In this document: in pieces, positions 54,988-62,459 of the stretch
Position numbering within the stretch: position 1 is the stretch's first letter
Layout: every line of letters begins with the position of its first letter
NCBI GenBank assembly: GCA_963824085.1
Contig: CAWGNT010000013.1
Span: 186,001 to 250,000 of the forward strand
DNA length: 64,000 nucleotides
Direction of reading: 5' to 3'
DNA from: JARRNE01 sp963824085
GTDB lineage: Bacteria; Pseudomonadota; Gammaproteobacteria; Chromatiales; Chromatiaceae
Notes under the pieces: generated by a model
What the model saw: only the letters and a program-made list of their open reading frames with translations
What the model was told of the DNA's origin: nothing
Databases searched by the model: none
Program-made: the position numbers and the translations under genes

Positions 54988-55503
54988 GGATCCGTTCTCT
55001 GGTACGACCCGACTCCGCGAGCGATCGGGTGAGTTGCTCCTCACAAAACCGTGCCCCTTGACCTGGTGCGACACGCTTCCACCTTGCGCCCGCCACTTCC
55101 CCGAACGACTGGTTGCGCCCTGAGCCGTCGAGGCGCGATCCAGTGCGTGGGACCGGAGCCGCGGGAGCGTTTTTCTCCAAATCCTGGCCTTGGTGGACCC
55201 ATCGGGCTGCTGCTTGGTATCGCGTTCGTGTTTTATGTGCAGCCCAGGATGAAGGGATGCGTCGGGCTGATCCTGATCGTCGCCATCGCCGGGAAACAGT
55301 TGTGAGCGGGATATGGGCGGTAGCGAAGCGGGGACGTAAGGGTAAGCGAAAAGAGTAGGGTAGGGCCTTGCCGGGTGGGATGCACAAAGCCCCGGTCCTT
55401 TGGCCGGGGCTTTGTTGGTCACGGAGTTAGTCCAACTGCAAAAGGGTCATAAGAATCAGTAGGACGACCGGATCGAATTGTTCCGTTGAGCAGCGGGCTG
55501 CCC
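54988..55503. other. Intergenic region before the VVVERY-repeat gene
   Basis: About 500 bp. One frame at 55186-55305 encodes a hydrophobic stretch GLLLGIAFVFYVQPRMKGCV then GLILIVAIAGKQL that might be a tiny membrane peptide, but no start or ribosome site is convincing. A good terminator-type hairpin is at 55386-55413. Confidence 0.35.
55386..55413. terminator. Bidirectional intrinsic terminator
   Basis: AAAGCCCCGG and CCGGGGCTTT form a 10-bp stem around TCCTTTGG. A-rich on one side and T-rich on the other, it can serve both the minus-strand gene at 55504 and any plus-strand transcript. Confidence 0.7.
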
Positions 55504-55905
55504 TCAATCGTCGTCATCGTCCCTGTGACGACGGTGCCAGTCGTGCTCACGCCGTTCGTGTTTGCGCCACTCATGCTCACGCCATTCGTGGTCGCGCCAG
55601 CCGCGATGGCCATCGCGGAAATAGGCGACGGACGGTCCGTACCGTTCCACGACAACAGGCGCAGACCTCTCCACCACCACGGGCGGCGGCGCGTACCGCT
55701 CCACCACCACCGGACGCGCGGGTTCGTAGCGTTCGACAACAACTGGAGCGGGCCCGATCGTTGTACCAATTAGGCCCCCGACGACGCCACCGATAAGCCC
55801 ACCGAGCGCCGCGTCACCGGCGTCGTACCCGCCATGCGCGAAGGCCCCCATGGGGAGTGTCGAGAGAACGGTACAGGCGCCAAGAACCGCAATCCACCTT
55901 TTCAT
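55504..55905 (-). CDS. Exported VVVERY-repeat glycine-zipper protein, copy 1
   Basis: A 133-residue protein: signal peptide (1-23, ending AFA), HGGYDAGDAALGGLIGGVVG glycine zipper (24-50), four copies of a VVVERY-type repeat (about 52-84), then an extended His/Arg/Glu-rich tail (WREHEWRKHERREHDWH) ending DDDDD. Probably an envelope or outer-membrane-associated protein; the tail may bind metal. A clear paralogue is at 60068-60406. Function unknown. Confidence 0.72.
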   Translation of the reverse strand: MKRWIAVLGACTVLSTLPMGAFAHGGYDAGDAALGGLIGGVVGGLIGTTIGPAPVVVERYEPARPVVVERYAPPPVVVERSAPVVVERYGPSVAYFRDGHRGWRDHEWREHEWRKHERREHDWHRRHRDDDDD

Positions 55906-56011
55906 GTCGTCGCCTCGTAGGGTTGTCAGATGATCCAGTAACCTCGGGGACTACGCCGAGTTTCTGGAGGTCAGGTTAGCGCGCGCACGCTGAACAACGG
56001 CTGAACGGTCA

Positions 56012-56389
56012 ATGAACGAATGTTCACCAGGGCCGTGCGATGGTGGGCGTCAGGACCCGACCTCATGCGAAGAGGCCACGTTCTTTGTTAGTCACTGCCC
56101 GGGCATCAAGATGGACGAGGATGGCGACGGCATCCCGTGTAAGCGCCAGTGGTGCACTAGCATGACATTTGACGCATTGACCATCGCCGGCATCTTGTCC
56201 GCTGCGCTCTGCGGCGGGTTTGTTCTTGCCACAGCTGCGATGCAGGCGCCGAGGCGTTCGGTACCCCGCCGATCCCAGCCGGCAGCGCTTGCCAGACGCA
56301 ACCACATCAGTCGACCGGACATCCCCGTGTTTCGGATCGCGTCGCGGGAAAGGTTCAGGCCGTTAGCGGCAGCGACGGTTAAGGCGTAA
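56012..56389 (+). CDS. Excalibur-domain fusion with MTFDALTIAGI membrane peptide
   Basis: A 125-residue protein. Residues 17-49 form an Excalibur-like calcium-binding unit: SCEEATFFVSHCPGIKMDED, then GDGIPCKRQWC. Immediately after, in frame, comes MTFDALTIAGILSAALCGGF and VLATAAMQAPRRSV. That second part starts with Met and equals a stand-alone gene at 60969 which has its own ribosome site. Here no Shine-Dalgarno precedes that Met (56159), so it looks like a gene fusion, probably created when the block was duplicated. One transmembrane helix (about 53-75). A terminator-like element follows directly. Confidence 0.55.
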   Translation: MNECSPGPCDGGRQDPTSCEEATFFVSHCPGIKMDEDGDGIPCKRQWCTSMTFDALTIAGILSAALCGGFVLATAAMQAPRRSVPRRSQPAALARRNHISRPDIPVFRIASRERFRPLAAATVKA

Positions 56390-56440
56390 GACTCGCGAGA
56401 GCGAGCGGCTATGCGACCCCGGCTACCTGCCGGGGTTTTT
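56387..56440 (+). ncRNA. Two-hairpin RNA-like element, copy 1
   Basis: TAAGACTCGCGAGAGCGAGC contains a CTCGC/GCGAG stem closed by a GAGA (GNRA) tetraloop. About 10 bases later CCCCGGC/GCCGGGG forms a 7-bp stem followed by TTTTT (56417-56440), an intrinsic terminator. The same pair of hairpins recurs at 59348, 59900 and 61197. Confidence 0.6.
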
Positions 56441-56484
56441 CTTAAGGCAATTAGCGCCATAGCTCAGACACCGGGTCAGGGCCG

Positions 56485-56630
56485 GGTGCGGACCGTCGGG
56501 GCACGCCGTGAATACGTCCTTGTAGCCTCGACGGCGCCGTCCGCGGCGCCGCCGGTCCCGCCGACCCGCACCCGACACGCCTACTGGACGTCCCATCTGA
56601 GGCACGACGCTAATCATCTTTGTTAATGGA
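56485..56630 (+). repeat. Dispersed repeat family 2, copy C
   Basis: GGTGCGGACCGTCGGGGCAC, GCCGTGAATACGTCC, CCTCGACGGCGCCGTCCGCG, then TGAGGCACGACGCTAATCAT and TTAATGGA. It is the longest copy; the middle can form nested GC hairpins. Confidence 0.75.
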
Positions 56631-56957
56631 GCCCGGGGGATGGGTTGCAGGTACGACAACGCTGTTTTCCGGAATTGCCGGCCGACCGTAGCACTTTAAT
56701 GATCCTGACTGATTAGAGGTGTGGATGTCGTCTGCCGCGAACCCTTGCCGCTGCTCGCAGGATCTCAACCGTGCTCGCCCGGCGTTAGAGCCGGTCTATT
56801 TTTTTGGCGTTCTGTAATTGCGCAGTTCCGTAGTTGCGACCATATGGGCAGGGGAGAGTCGTTGCTGCCCTGTGCTCTTTCGGCTCACCGGCAGCTCCCG
56901 GACGCGTATGATGCACAGGGTGGCCGAGCGCAATCTCGGAGGTCAGCGGAGGGTGGC

Positions 56958-57143
56958 ATGACAACGATTCGCTGTGAGCGCTTCAAGGTGATGTGTGACT
57001 CGTCCGTCGCCTCGTGCGAGCAATGCGTCATTCGCACCTGGGCACTCGAGCGGGAGGCTGAGCGGGCTCGCGTCGAGGCGCGGCGGCGGGCGCGGGTGGA
57101 GCGGGGAGGGGAGCCGTACGGAGGTACGGAGGTACGGAGATAG
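56958..57143 (+). CDS. Small Cys-containing hypothetical protein
   Basis: A 61-residue frame with a good ribosome site (GGAGGG five bases before ATG). It starts MTTIRCERFKVMCDSSVASC and contains four Cys in 25 residues, then a basic Arg/Glu helix (EREAERARVEARRRARVERG). The last codons are encoded by three tandem copies of GTACGGAG. No family recognised; a zinc-binding or regulatory small protein is possible. Confidence 0.4.
   Translation: MTTIRCERFKVMCDSSVASCEQCVIRTWALEREAERARVEARRRARVERGGEPYGGTEVRR
57116..57139 (+). repeat. Tandem 8-bp repeat GTACGGAG x3
   Basis: Three perfect copies at the 3-prime end of the small frame 56958-57143. Eight is not a multiple of three, so a change in copy number would shift the last codons and stop. 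Confidence 0.7.
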
Positions 57144-57435
57144 GGCTTGTTGTCTGGCACGGCACCTTCTGGCCGACAAGGTGGGCGGGATACATCCCCC
57201 CCGGTAGATCGACCGGAGGTTACCGTCCTTCTCTGGCCGCGGGGGCGCGATCGAATTCCCCACACCGCGTCCGCCGCGTCGGATGACGACTGGGAACTTC
57301 GTCGCGCGGGCGTGCAAGATCTATGGGGCGCGCTACGACTACGCCAGAGTTGATGTCCGGGGCGGACGGAGCCAGTGGTGATCGTATGCCGGATTCACTG
57401 GCCGCTCGCGCAACGATCCCGAAGCGCCAGACGAG
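57144..57435. other. Gap without recognisable gene
   Basis: About 290 bp, no coding frame with family likeness and no clear hairpin. Confidence 0.35.
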
Positions 57436-57600
57436 ATGTCGCTCGTTGCAGAACGCTTCGATGCCCGTCGCACCGAAGCCTACCGCATGCGCCTGAGCGG
57501 TTGTTCCCTCTCGGAGGTTGGGCGGAGCTTCGGTGTGAGTGCTGAGGCGGTGGCTCAATGGGCTCCGCAACATCGTGAACAAGGGGAACTAGCTGCCAAC
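57436..57600 (+). pseudogene. Helix-turn-helix transposase-like fragment
   Basis: The frame opens MSLVAERFDARRTEAYRMRL and has a helix-turn-helix SGCSLSEVGRSFGVSAEAVA followed by QWAPQHREQGEL, reminiscent of the N-terminal HTH of IS630-type transposases. After about 57600 the frame continues to 57843 with unrelated composition and no DDE motifs, so only the HTH part is left. Confidence 0.4.
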
Positions 57601-57843
57601 TCGTGGGGGCCAAGTGGCGGCGCTGGGAGAAACCTGGCCACTCCCCTGACGTTCCTGGCCCGGATGTTCCGCGAGATCTGCCCGACGCGCTCACTGGTGT
57701 GCTGCAAAGCGCATCGGCCGATGCCGTTATACGTCAGGATGCGAGACGGTTGCGGCCTGTTATTGAAGTCATTCCTCGAAAGGGTGCGCCAACTGCAAGC
57801 ATCGGTGAACAAAACGCTTTTTACTCACTGGAGCTGTGGATAA

Positions 57844-58472
57844 GCCTGTGGACAGGCTCTTCAAGAGCGAACTAACTCCCGCGCTTTATTACGGTTGCAT
57901 TAGATTGGTCAAATTTTAGTCACTCGCTTTTCTGTCCGGAAACAGCAAGATACGGCATATTACCGATTAGTGAAGCGCGATTGGCGAGTACCACGACAGT
58001 ATCTTGACGTCAAGGTTCATTCTGTGAACAACTTGACGCTCATCTAGTAATTCGGATAAGGGTTGTGGCGCATTGACCGCACTCCGTAATTCATGAAGTG
58101 TATGGATGCACTCCCCGCCACCGCGGTCCCCAGGATAGCACTGAATAGGGATAGCCCCAAAGGCCCTCTCGCTGGCTCTGGCCCTTTTCCCTGGTTGCCC
58201 GTACGACACCCGATCCGTCGGCGACTGCCCGTTGGCGTACTTAAGGATACCGCCAGGCAAGTCCGGCGCGCACCGTCGCCAAGTGCACACCTAGCGGGTC
58301 TCGCGTTCTCACCGCCCAGGCGGGACCTGGCAGAAGCGGCGTACGGGAATTTCCTAAGGTCCAGGGTAATCGCATCGGCCTTTCCGGCGATATTGGTGCG
58401 CCCGCACATTCTCCTTACTGGCTCGGCCGCGAAGAGGTGCTGTGTCCCACACCGGACACCAACAATCGCCGG
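57844..58472. other. Long gap without recognisable gene
   Basis: About 630 bp. The left end (57880-57960) is strikingly A/T-rich. A perfect DnaA-box-type TGTGGATAA lies just before it at 57835-57843, with TGTGGACAG 3 bp on. No replication gene or box cluster is nearby. Nothing else was recognised. Confidence 0.35.
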
Positions 58473-59078
58473 TCAGCCCAGACAACTGACGAAATCCAGC
58501 GTGATGCGGGCGCTTACGCCCCACAGACGCTGGCCGTCGCGTTCGTCGTAGAAGATGACCTCCCGCGCCTGCGGGTGGTCGGGCGACGGCCAGATGCGAA
58601 CCCGGCGGTTGGCGGGGTCGCGGAGCCAGGCAAGCGGTAAGCTGAAGACGTGGGCGACCTCGGCGGGATCCGGATGCAATGGCAGAGGCCAGGGAATCTG
58701 TCCCACGACCGGGGTCACTCGATAACCGCTCACGGTGCGGAAGGGCCGCAGGTTGCCAAGGATCTGCACCCTTCCGGGATCCAGCCCGACCTCCTCCCGA
58801 GCCTCGCGCAGGGCGGTGGCCACTGCATCGGCGTCCCCCGGCTCACAGCGCCCGCCGGGGAAGGCCACCTCGCCGCTATGGCGGTCCCGGGTATGCTCCG
58901 CGCGGCGTATGTAGAGGAGTTGCCAGGCCTGCGCGTGTCGGAAGAGGGGCACCAGCACTGCGGCCGGCTGCACGGATTCCGCCGAGTATCCCGGCAACTC
59001 CTCGCCGTGCAGCTCGGCGCGGCACGCCGTCTCCAACCGGCGGGCGATTGTGCTAGCGGTGAGGCGGCTCCAACCCAT
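58473..59078 (-). CDS. nudL: CoA pyrophosphatase-type Nudix hydrolase
   Basis: A 201-residue Nudix protein. The CoA-pyrophosphatase signature LLYIRRAEHTRDRHSGEVAF then PGG precedes the Nudix box (GGRCEPGDADAVATALREA, REEVGL). The NudL/YeaB subfamily hydrolyses CoA to 3',5'-ADP and phosphopantetheine, though substrate range varies. It also has VFSLPLAWLRDP and RLWGVSARITLDF near the end, both typical. The ATG at 59078 gives the usual start; longer options add an unrelated basic leader. Confidence 0.87.
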   Translation of the reverse strand: MGWSRLTASTIARRLETACRAELHGEELPGYSAESVQPAAVLVPLFRHAQAWQLLYIRRAEHTRDRHSGEVAFPGGRCEPGDADAVATALREAREEVGLDPGRVQILGNLRPFRTVSGYRVTPVVGQIPWPLPLHPDPAEVAHVFSLPLAWLRDPANRRVRIWPSPDHPQAREVIFYDERDGQRLWGVSARITLDFVSCLG

Positions 59079-59599
59079 GACCCGATTTTGTCCGAAACCC
59101 GCCCCGCAAATCACATCGAATTTGGCGCTCCGGCCGCCCAGGGCCAGCCCGCGTTCCCGACGAACGACCACGTCTTTGGCCGGCGCGCGGCGGCGGGACC
59201 AGGGGGCTAGGCATTCGATCCAGATCGCTCAAAGCTTCAGGGGTGGTTTCTGCCCGACGACTTTTCCGACTTGCACGAGGCATGGCTCTGTGTCGATGAG
59301 GCGTCGGTCGTCGTCTGTTTCCTCGCAAGGCGACGATCGAGGCGTCCGTCTCGCGAGAGCGGGCAGCGATGAGACCCCGGACTCTGTGCCGGGGTAGTTC
59401 TTTGGGCAGAGGATGAACAGGGCTGGAATGACGCAGTTCGGGGAGGGCAGAGCTCTAGGCCGGTCGGCAGTTGAGGGGGTGGCTTGGCAGGACGAGGGAT
59501 GTGTTGGGGTGTTGCGGAGCGGCATCGGGAAGTGGACCTTGCGGTTTTCCTTAAAGGAGCTAGGGTTACATATATCCCAACTGCGCAGAGAGATACGCC
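59079..59599. other. Gap with two-hairpin element copy 2
   Basis: About 520 bp between nudL and a small gene. It contains the element at 59348-59400. The patch TTACATATATCCC near 59568 could be a promoter -10 region for the gene at 59600. No other coding signal. Confidence 0.35.
59348..59400 (+). ncRNA. Two-hairpin RNA-like element, copy 2
   Basis: GTCTCGCGAGAGCGGGC gives the GAGA-loop hairpin. CCCCGG/CCGGGG around ACTCTGTG (59375-59394) is the second stem, followed by TAGTTCTTT, a weaker T-tract than in the other copies. Confidence 0.45.
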
Positions 59600-59788
59600 A
59601 TGAATCTTGAGTACGAAGAGGTCGAGGACAGCTACGACGACACAACCAAGATCCGGACCATGACGGAGCAGGCGGTCGTACCAGACACCGGGCTGCTCCT
59701 GCGTACGACCATCTATAGTCCCCACGACCTTTGTGTCCACGTGGTGTTTGTGCCTGGAGGCAAGCCGTTCGATCCGGTAGTCACCTAA
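59600..59788 (+). CDS. Small acidic hypothetical protein
   Basis: A 62-residue frame starting MNLEYEEVEDSYDDTTKIRT, with AGAGAG seven bases before the ATG. The N-terminal third is very acidic; the rest (LLLRTTIYSPHDLCVHVVFV) looks beta-rich. No family recognised. The A/T-rich patch upstream and the terminator-like element 110 bp downstream give it the outline of a monocistronic unit. Confidence 0.4.
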   Translation: MNLEYEEVEDSYDDTTKIRTMTEQAVVPDTGLLLRTTIYSPHDLCVHVVFVPGGKPFDPVVT

Positions 59789-59899
59789 GCTCCCGGGCGA
59801 TCAACTGATTGGTGAGGCCTGTTTCTGGGTTATGTTCCCTTGGTGCGGTTTTCTCCGACTCTATCCTGATAGCTACGCGCAAGGTGTCCATGATCGAAG

Positions 59900-59957
59900 T
59901 GTAAGACTCGCGCGAGAGCGAGCAGCGAGACAACCCCGGCTGAGGTACCGGGGTTTT
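59900..59957 (+). ncRNA. Two-hairpin RNA-like element, copy 3
   Basis: TAAGACTCGCGCGAGAGCGA then GC: the GAGA-loop hairpin with a 2-bp insertion. Then AACCCCGG/CCGGGGTT (59931-59954) around CTGAGGTA and a TTTTT run: a strong intrinsic terminator. It lies between the small gene at 59600 and the convergent VVVERY gene copy 2. Confidence 0.6.
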
Positions 59958-60067
59958 TCGTTTCGGGGCAGGGGGCGGTCAATTACGTAGCTCGGAAGGA
60001 TCCTTGACGAGTTGAGGTATGCGTAGTGCACCGAAAAATACCGTCGATCGTCGCCGCGCCACTAACG

Positions 60068-60406
60068 TCAGTGCCGATAACGTTTGTGCCATTTTCTGTG
60101 GCCATGCCAGCGTCGAGGGCCGGCCTTGTGCACGACAACTGGGGCCGCGTAGCGTTCTACGACGATCGGCGCGGGTGCGTACCGCTCAACCACTATAGGG
60201 GCGGGCGCATAGCGCTCGACAACGACGGGCGCCGGCGCCACGTAGACCGGGTACGGGGCGATGCCAGCGCCGATGAGACCGCCGACGACACCTCCGACTA
60301 GGCCACCGAGCGCCGCATCGCCGGCATCGTAGCCGTGGGCGAAAGCATGAACGGGGAGCACGGACAGGGCCGCGCAGGTGCCGAGAGCGACAATCCACTT
60401 CTTCAT
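60068..60406 (-). CDS. Exported VVVERY-repeat glycine-zipper protein, copy 2
   Basis: A 112-residue protein: signal peptide (1-22), HGYDAGDAALGGLVGGVVGG zipper, then APVVVERYAPAPIVVERYAP-type repeats, and a short basic His/Arg/Lys tail (RRWHGHRKWHKRYRH). It shares signal, zipper and repeat with 55504-55905 but has a different, shorter tail without the poly-Asp end. The upstream sequences of the two genes also resemble each other (GGTTAGCGC, then CTGAACGA-type, then GGCTGAACGG), so the block was duplicated. Confidence 0.72.
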   Translation of the reverse strand: MKKWIVALGTCAALSVLPVHAFAHGYDAGDAALGGLVGGVVGGLIGAGIAPYPVYVAPAPVVVERYAPAPIVVERYAPAPIVVERYAAPVVVHKAGPRRWHGHRKWHKRYRH

Positions 60407-60968
60407 TTCGTTACCTCGTCTGTGTGCAGATGCATCCGCGTAGCTCGTGCCAATGCAAAGTTCCTTGGAGCTTAGGTTAGCGCCTATACCCTGAACGAGG
60501 GCTGAACGGAGCCCCGATGGTGCGTTAAGGCGATTTCTGTCAAGTCACGTACGACCTTGCTGGTCCTTTCGCCCGCCTTCGGCGTCACGCCGGCGGTCGC
60601 ACAGCCCAGCTATGCTCCCGCCAGCGCTCCTTGAAGCCGAACGAAAATCCTGCGCTATCTGGTACATGATTGTCCGGCAATCGCCTAGGACGAAGGGACG
60701 CGCGAAGCACCTGTCGCGGGGATTTTTTGGATGCGTGGGAAATGTAACCGTACAGGACTTTGTATTTACGGAGCTGCTGTGATTCGGCGAAACAGGTCGT
60801 AACAAGTCGTTACAAGATTATAAAACAGTCACTTGTGTATTCTCTTGGTGGTCAGCGAAGATGAATCCTGTTCGTTGGCATACCCCGGCGTGAGCTGTCG
60901 CCCAAGGCGGCGAGGCTAGGGGTCACAGACGGGCTGCTCACGCAGCACCGTAGACAGGAGGCACGACC
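60407..60968. other. Divergent intergenic region with a repeat inserted
   Basis: In the paralogous block the same interval is only about 106 bp; here it is about 560 bp, with the family 1 repeat at 60527-60687 in the middle. An A/T-rich patch (60800-60850) containing CGTTACAAGATTATAAAACA may hold the promoter for the gene at 60969. Confidence 0.45.
60527..60687 (+). repeat. Dispersed repeat family 1, full copy
   Basis: Starts TAAGGCGATTTCTGTCAAGT and ends TGTCCGGCAATCGCCTA. Contains CCTTGCTGGTCCTTTCGCCC, CCTTCGGCGTCACGCCGGCG and AGCGCTCCTTGAAGCCGAAC in the family order. It is nearly co-linear with 42990-43151. Confidence 0.88.
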
Positions 60969-61286
60969 ATGACATTTGACGCATTGACCATTGCCGGCAT
61001 CGTGTCGGCCGCGATCTCCGGCGGGTTTGTCCTTGTCACGGCAGCGCTCCAGTCCCCGAGATGGTCGGTACACCGCCGCTCATCGTCGGCCGCGACTGGC
61101 ACACGCGTCCACATCGGGCGACCTGTCGTCTCCGTGTTCCGCATTGCGGCGCGGAAAGGGTTCAGGCCAGTGACGGCGGACCTCACTTCAAGCGTAATAC
61201 ACGCGAGAGCGAGCGAGGCGGAGACTCCGGCTAGTTGCCGGGGTTTTCTTTGGGGTCAGAGATGGCCTGGCGGTCAATTCTGCTAA
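60969..61286 (+). CDS. MTFDALTIAGI small membrane protein, stand-alone copy
   Basis: A 105-residue frame with a clear ribosome site (CAGGAGGCACGACC before ATG). MTFDALTIAGIVSAAISGGF and VLVTAALQSPRWSVHRRSS match residues 50-85 of the protein at 56012. The conserved part ends near FRPVTADLTSS; relative to copy 1 a small indel shifts the stop, so this frame reads on through the two-hairpin element to 61286, giving an unrelated tail. One transmembrane helix (about 4-27). Function unknown. Confidence 0.55.
   Translation: MTFDALTIAGIVSAAISGGFVLVTAALQSPRWSVHRRSSSAATGTRVHIGRPVVSVFRIAARKGFRPVTADLTSSVIHARASEAETPASCRGFLWGQRWPGGQFC
61197..61247 (+). ncRNA. Two-hairpin RNA-like element, copy 4
   Basis: ATACACGCGAGAGCGAGC keeps the GAGA-loop hairpin in weaker form. 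CTCCGGC/GCCGGGG around TAGTT, then TTTT (61225-61247), is the terminator stem. It lies inside the extended frame of the gene at 60969. Confidence 0.55.
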
Positions 61287-61494
61287 TTGTGGCGTTCCGT
61301 TCGTCCGCGTTTCTGGAATTGCGGGGTAAGTGTCAGGAGACGACCCTTTGCTGTCCTCAGACCCAGGGCCGCAAGCGACAGCTTAAGAGCCGATACCGGG
61401 CGTTGGGAGTGGCGGCACGTGCAACATGCCGCCGCGACGGCCGACCGGCCGCGCGCCTTTCAGCAAGTGGCAACCGCTGCCGCGTGCCCCCTTG

Positions 61495-61857
61495 CTACGC
61501 GGGCAAGCCTCGAATCCTGATGCGGTCCTCTTCAACGATCCAGAGCTGCTGAAATATCGGCTTCGTTGCAAGAGCCGGAATGAGCTTCTGCACGACGTCC
61601 AAAACCCACGGCTTGTCTTGATGGGCGAGCCGCAAAACGACAATGCCCGCGGACGTGGCCGGTGGATAGGCTTGGATGTTGGCGAAATCCAAGTCCAAGG
61701 TCATGAGTATGCGGCCTTCGTCTTGGCAGACCTCAAATATGGTCGGGTCCTTCTTGCCGCTGAGGGTCTGGTCAAAGACGCTGACAGCATCGTGGCCGTT
61801 CTCGCATAGAAGCTCTGCTACCTCCTGCGGAAGATTCTCGTCGATCTTGAATCTCAC
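61495..61857 (-). CDS. DUF5615 PIN-like toxin
   Basis: A 120-residue protein: MRFKIDENLPQEVAELLCEN, GHDAVSVFDQTLSGKKDP, LMTLDLDFANIQAYPP and GIVVLRLAHQ. These are the DUF5615 motifs, with the PIN-like acidic residues Asp6 in KIDENLP and DLDF. It is the presumed toxin of a type II toxin-antitoxin pair. GTG start, overlapping the stop of the upstream DUF433 gene (GTGA). Confidence 0.85.
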   Translation of the reverse strand: MRFKIDENLPQEVAELLCENGHDAVSVFDQTLSGKKDPTIFEVCQDEGRILMTLDLDFANIQAYPPATSAGIVVLRLAHQDKPWVLDVVQKLIPALATKPIFQQLWIVEEDRIRIRGLPA

Positions 61858-62093
61858 GCTGCGTCGCGCCCCGGCAACTCCACGATGCGCTCGCGCGCGA
61901 GCTCTGCCGCGTAGGCCGTGGCCGCGCGTATTGCATCCTTGGTAAGCGCCGGATAGCTCCGGAGGATTTCATCCTCGGCCAGGCCCGCCGCCAGGTTGTC
62001 GAGGACGACCGAGACAGGAATCCGGGTATCCTTGATGCATACCTGCCCGTGGCAGACGTTTGGATCGGTAGAGATATGGTCACGCCATTTCAT
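61854..62093 (-). CDS. DUF433 antitoxin
   Basis: A 79-residue protein, MKWRDHISTDPNVCHGQVCI then KDTRIPVSVVLDNLAAGLAE and ILRSYPALTKDAIRAATAYA: the DUF433 family, a small helix-turn-helix antitoxin (VapB-like) that usually precedes a DUF5615 toxin. It overlaps the toxin start by 4 bp. The ATG at 62093 is the family start; longer upstream frames lack similarity. Confidence 0.86.
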   Translation of the reverse strand: MKWRDHISTDPNVCHGQVCIKDTRIPVSVVLDNLAAGLAEDEILRSYPALTKDAIRAATAYAAELARERIVELPGRDAA

Positions 62094-62459
62094 AGTGTTT
62101 TCGTCCTCAGAGGGGTCGCCGTAGTGACGATGTGCCGGAAAACGGCGTCGATCGCAACTTAGGCTAGGCTCGTCCGTCGAGTTGGGCAAGTCGCTTGTTC
62201 CCATCGCCGCCGCCCTTCGGCGGCGTCCACGCAGGCGAGTGTTATGTCGAGGCAAACGGCAGCTTCCGTTCTCTAACCTGCCGCTGACCGGACATGACCG
62301 AGCGTCCGAAACTGGCCGATTAGAGACGGGAGCATCCGCCCGCGATACTGCCCCGCATGGACGTGCTCAACCCCTCTCTCGTCGACTCGAAAGGGCAAAT
62401 GCATGGACGAGCAAGCCGCGGTGTTCAAAGGTGTCGATTGCAGACGTTTCTTTCGCTAC
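62094..62459. other. Gap without recognisable gene
   Basis: About 365 bp upstream of the toxin-antitoxin pair. It should hold its promoter; no clear boxes, hairpins or coding frame were found. Confidence 0.3.

Noticed and set aside
55186..55305. Tiny hydrophobic peptide gene before the terminator at 55386
   Set aside because: Hydrophobic pattern is suggestive but there is no start codon with a ribosome site in a sensible position; left as a note only.
57835..57855. DnaA-box-like TGTGGATAA as part of a replication origin
   Set aside because: Only one good box, no cluster, no dnaA/dnaN/gidA/parAB or plasmid rep gene nearby; chance occurrence is likely.
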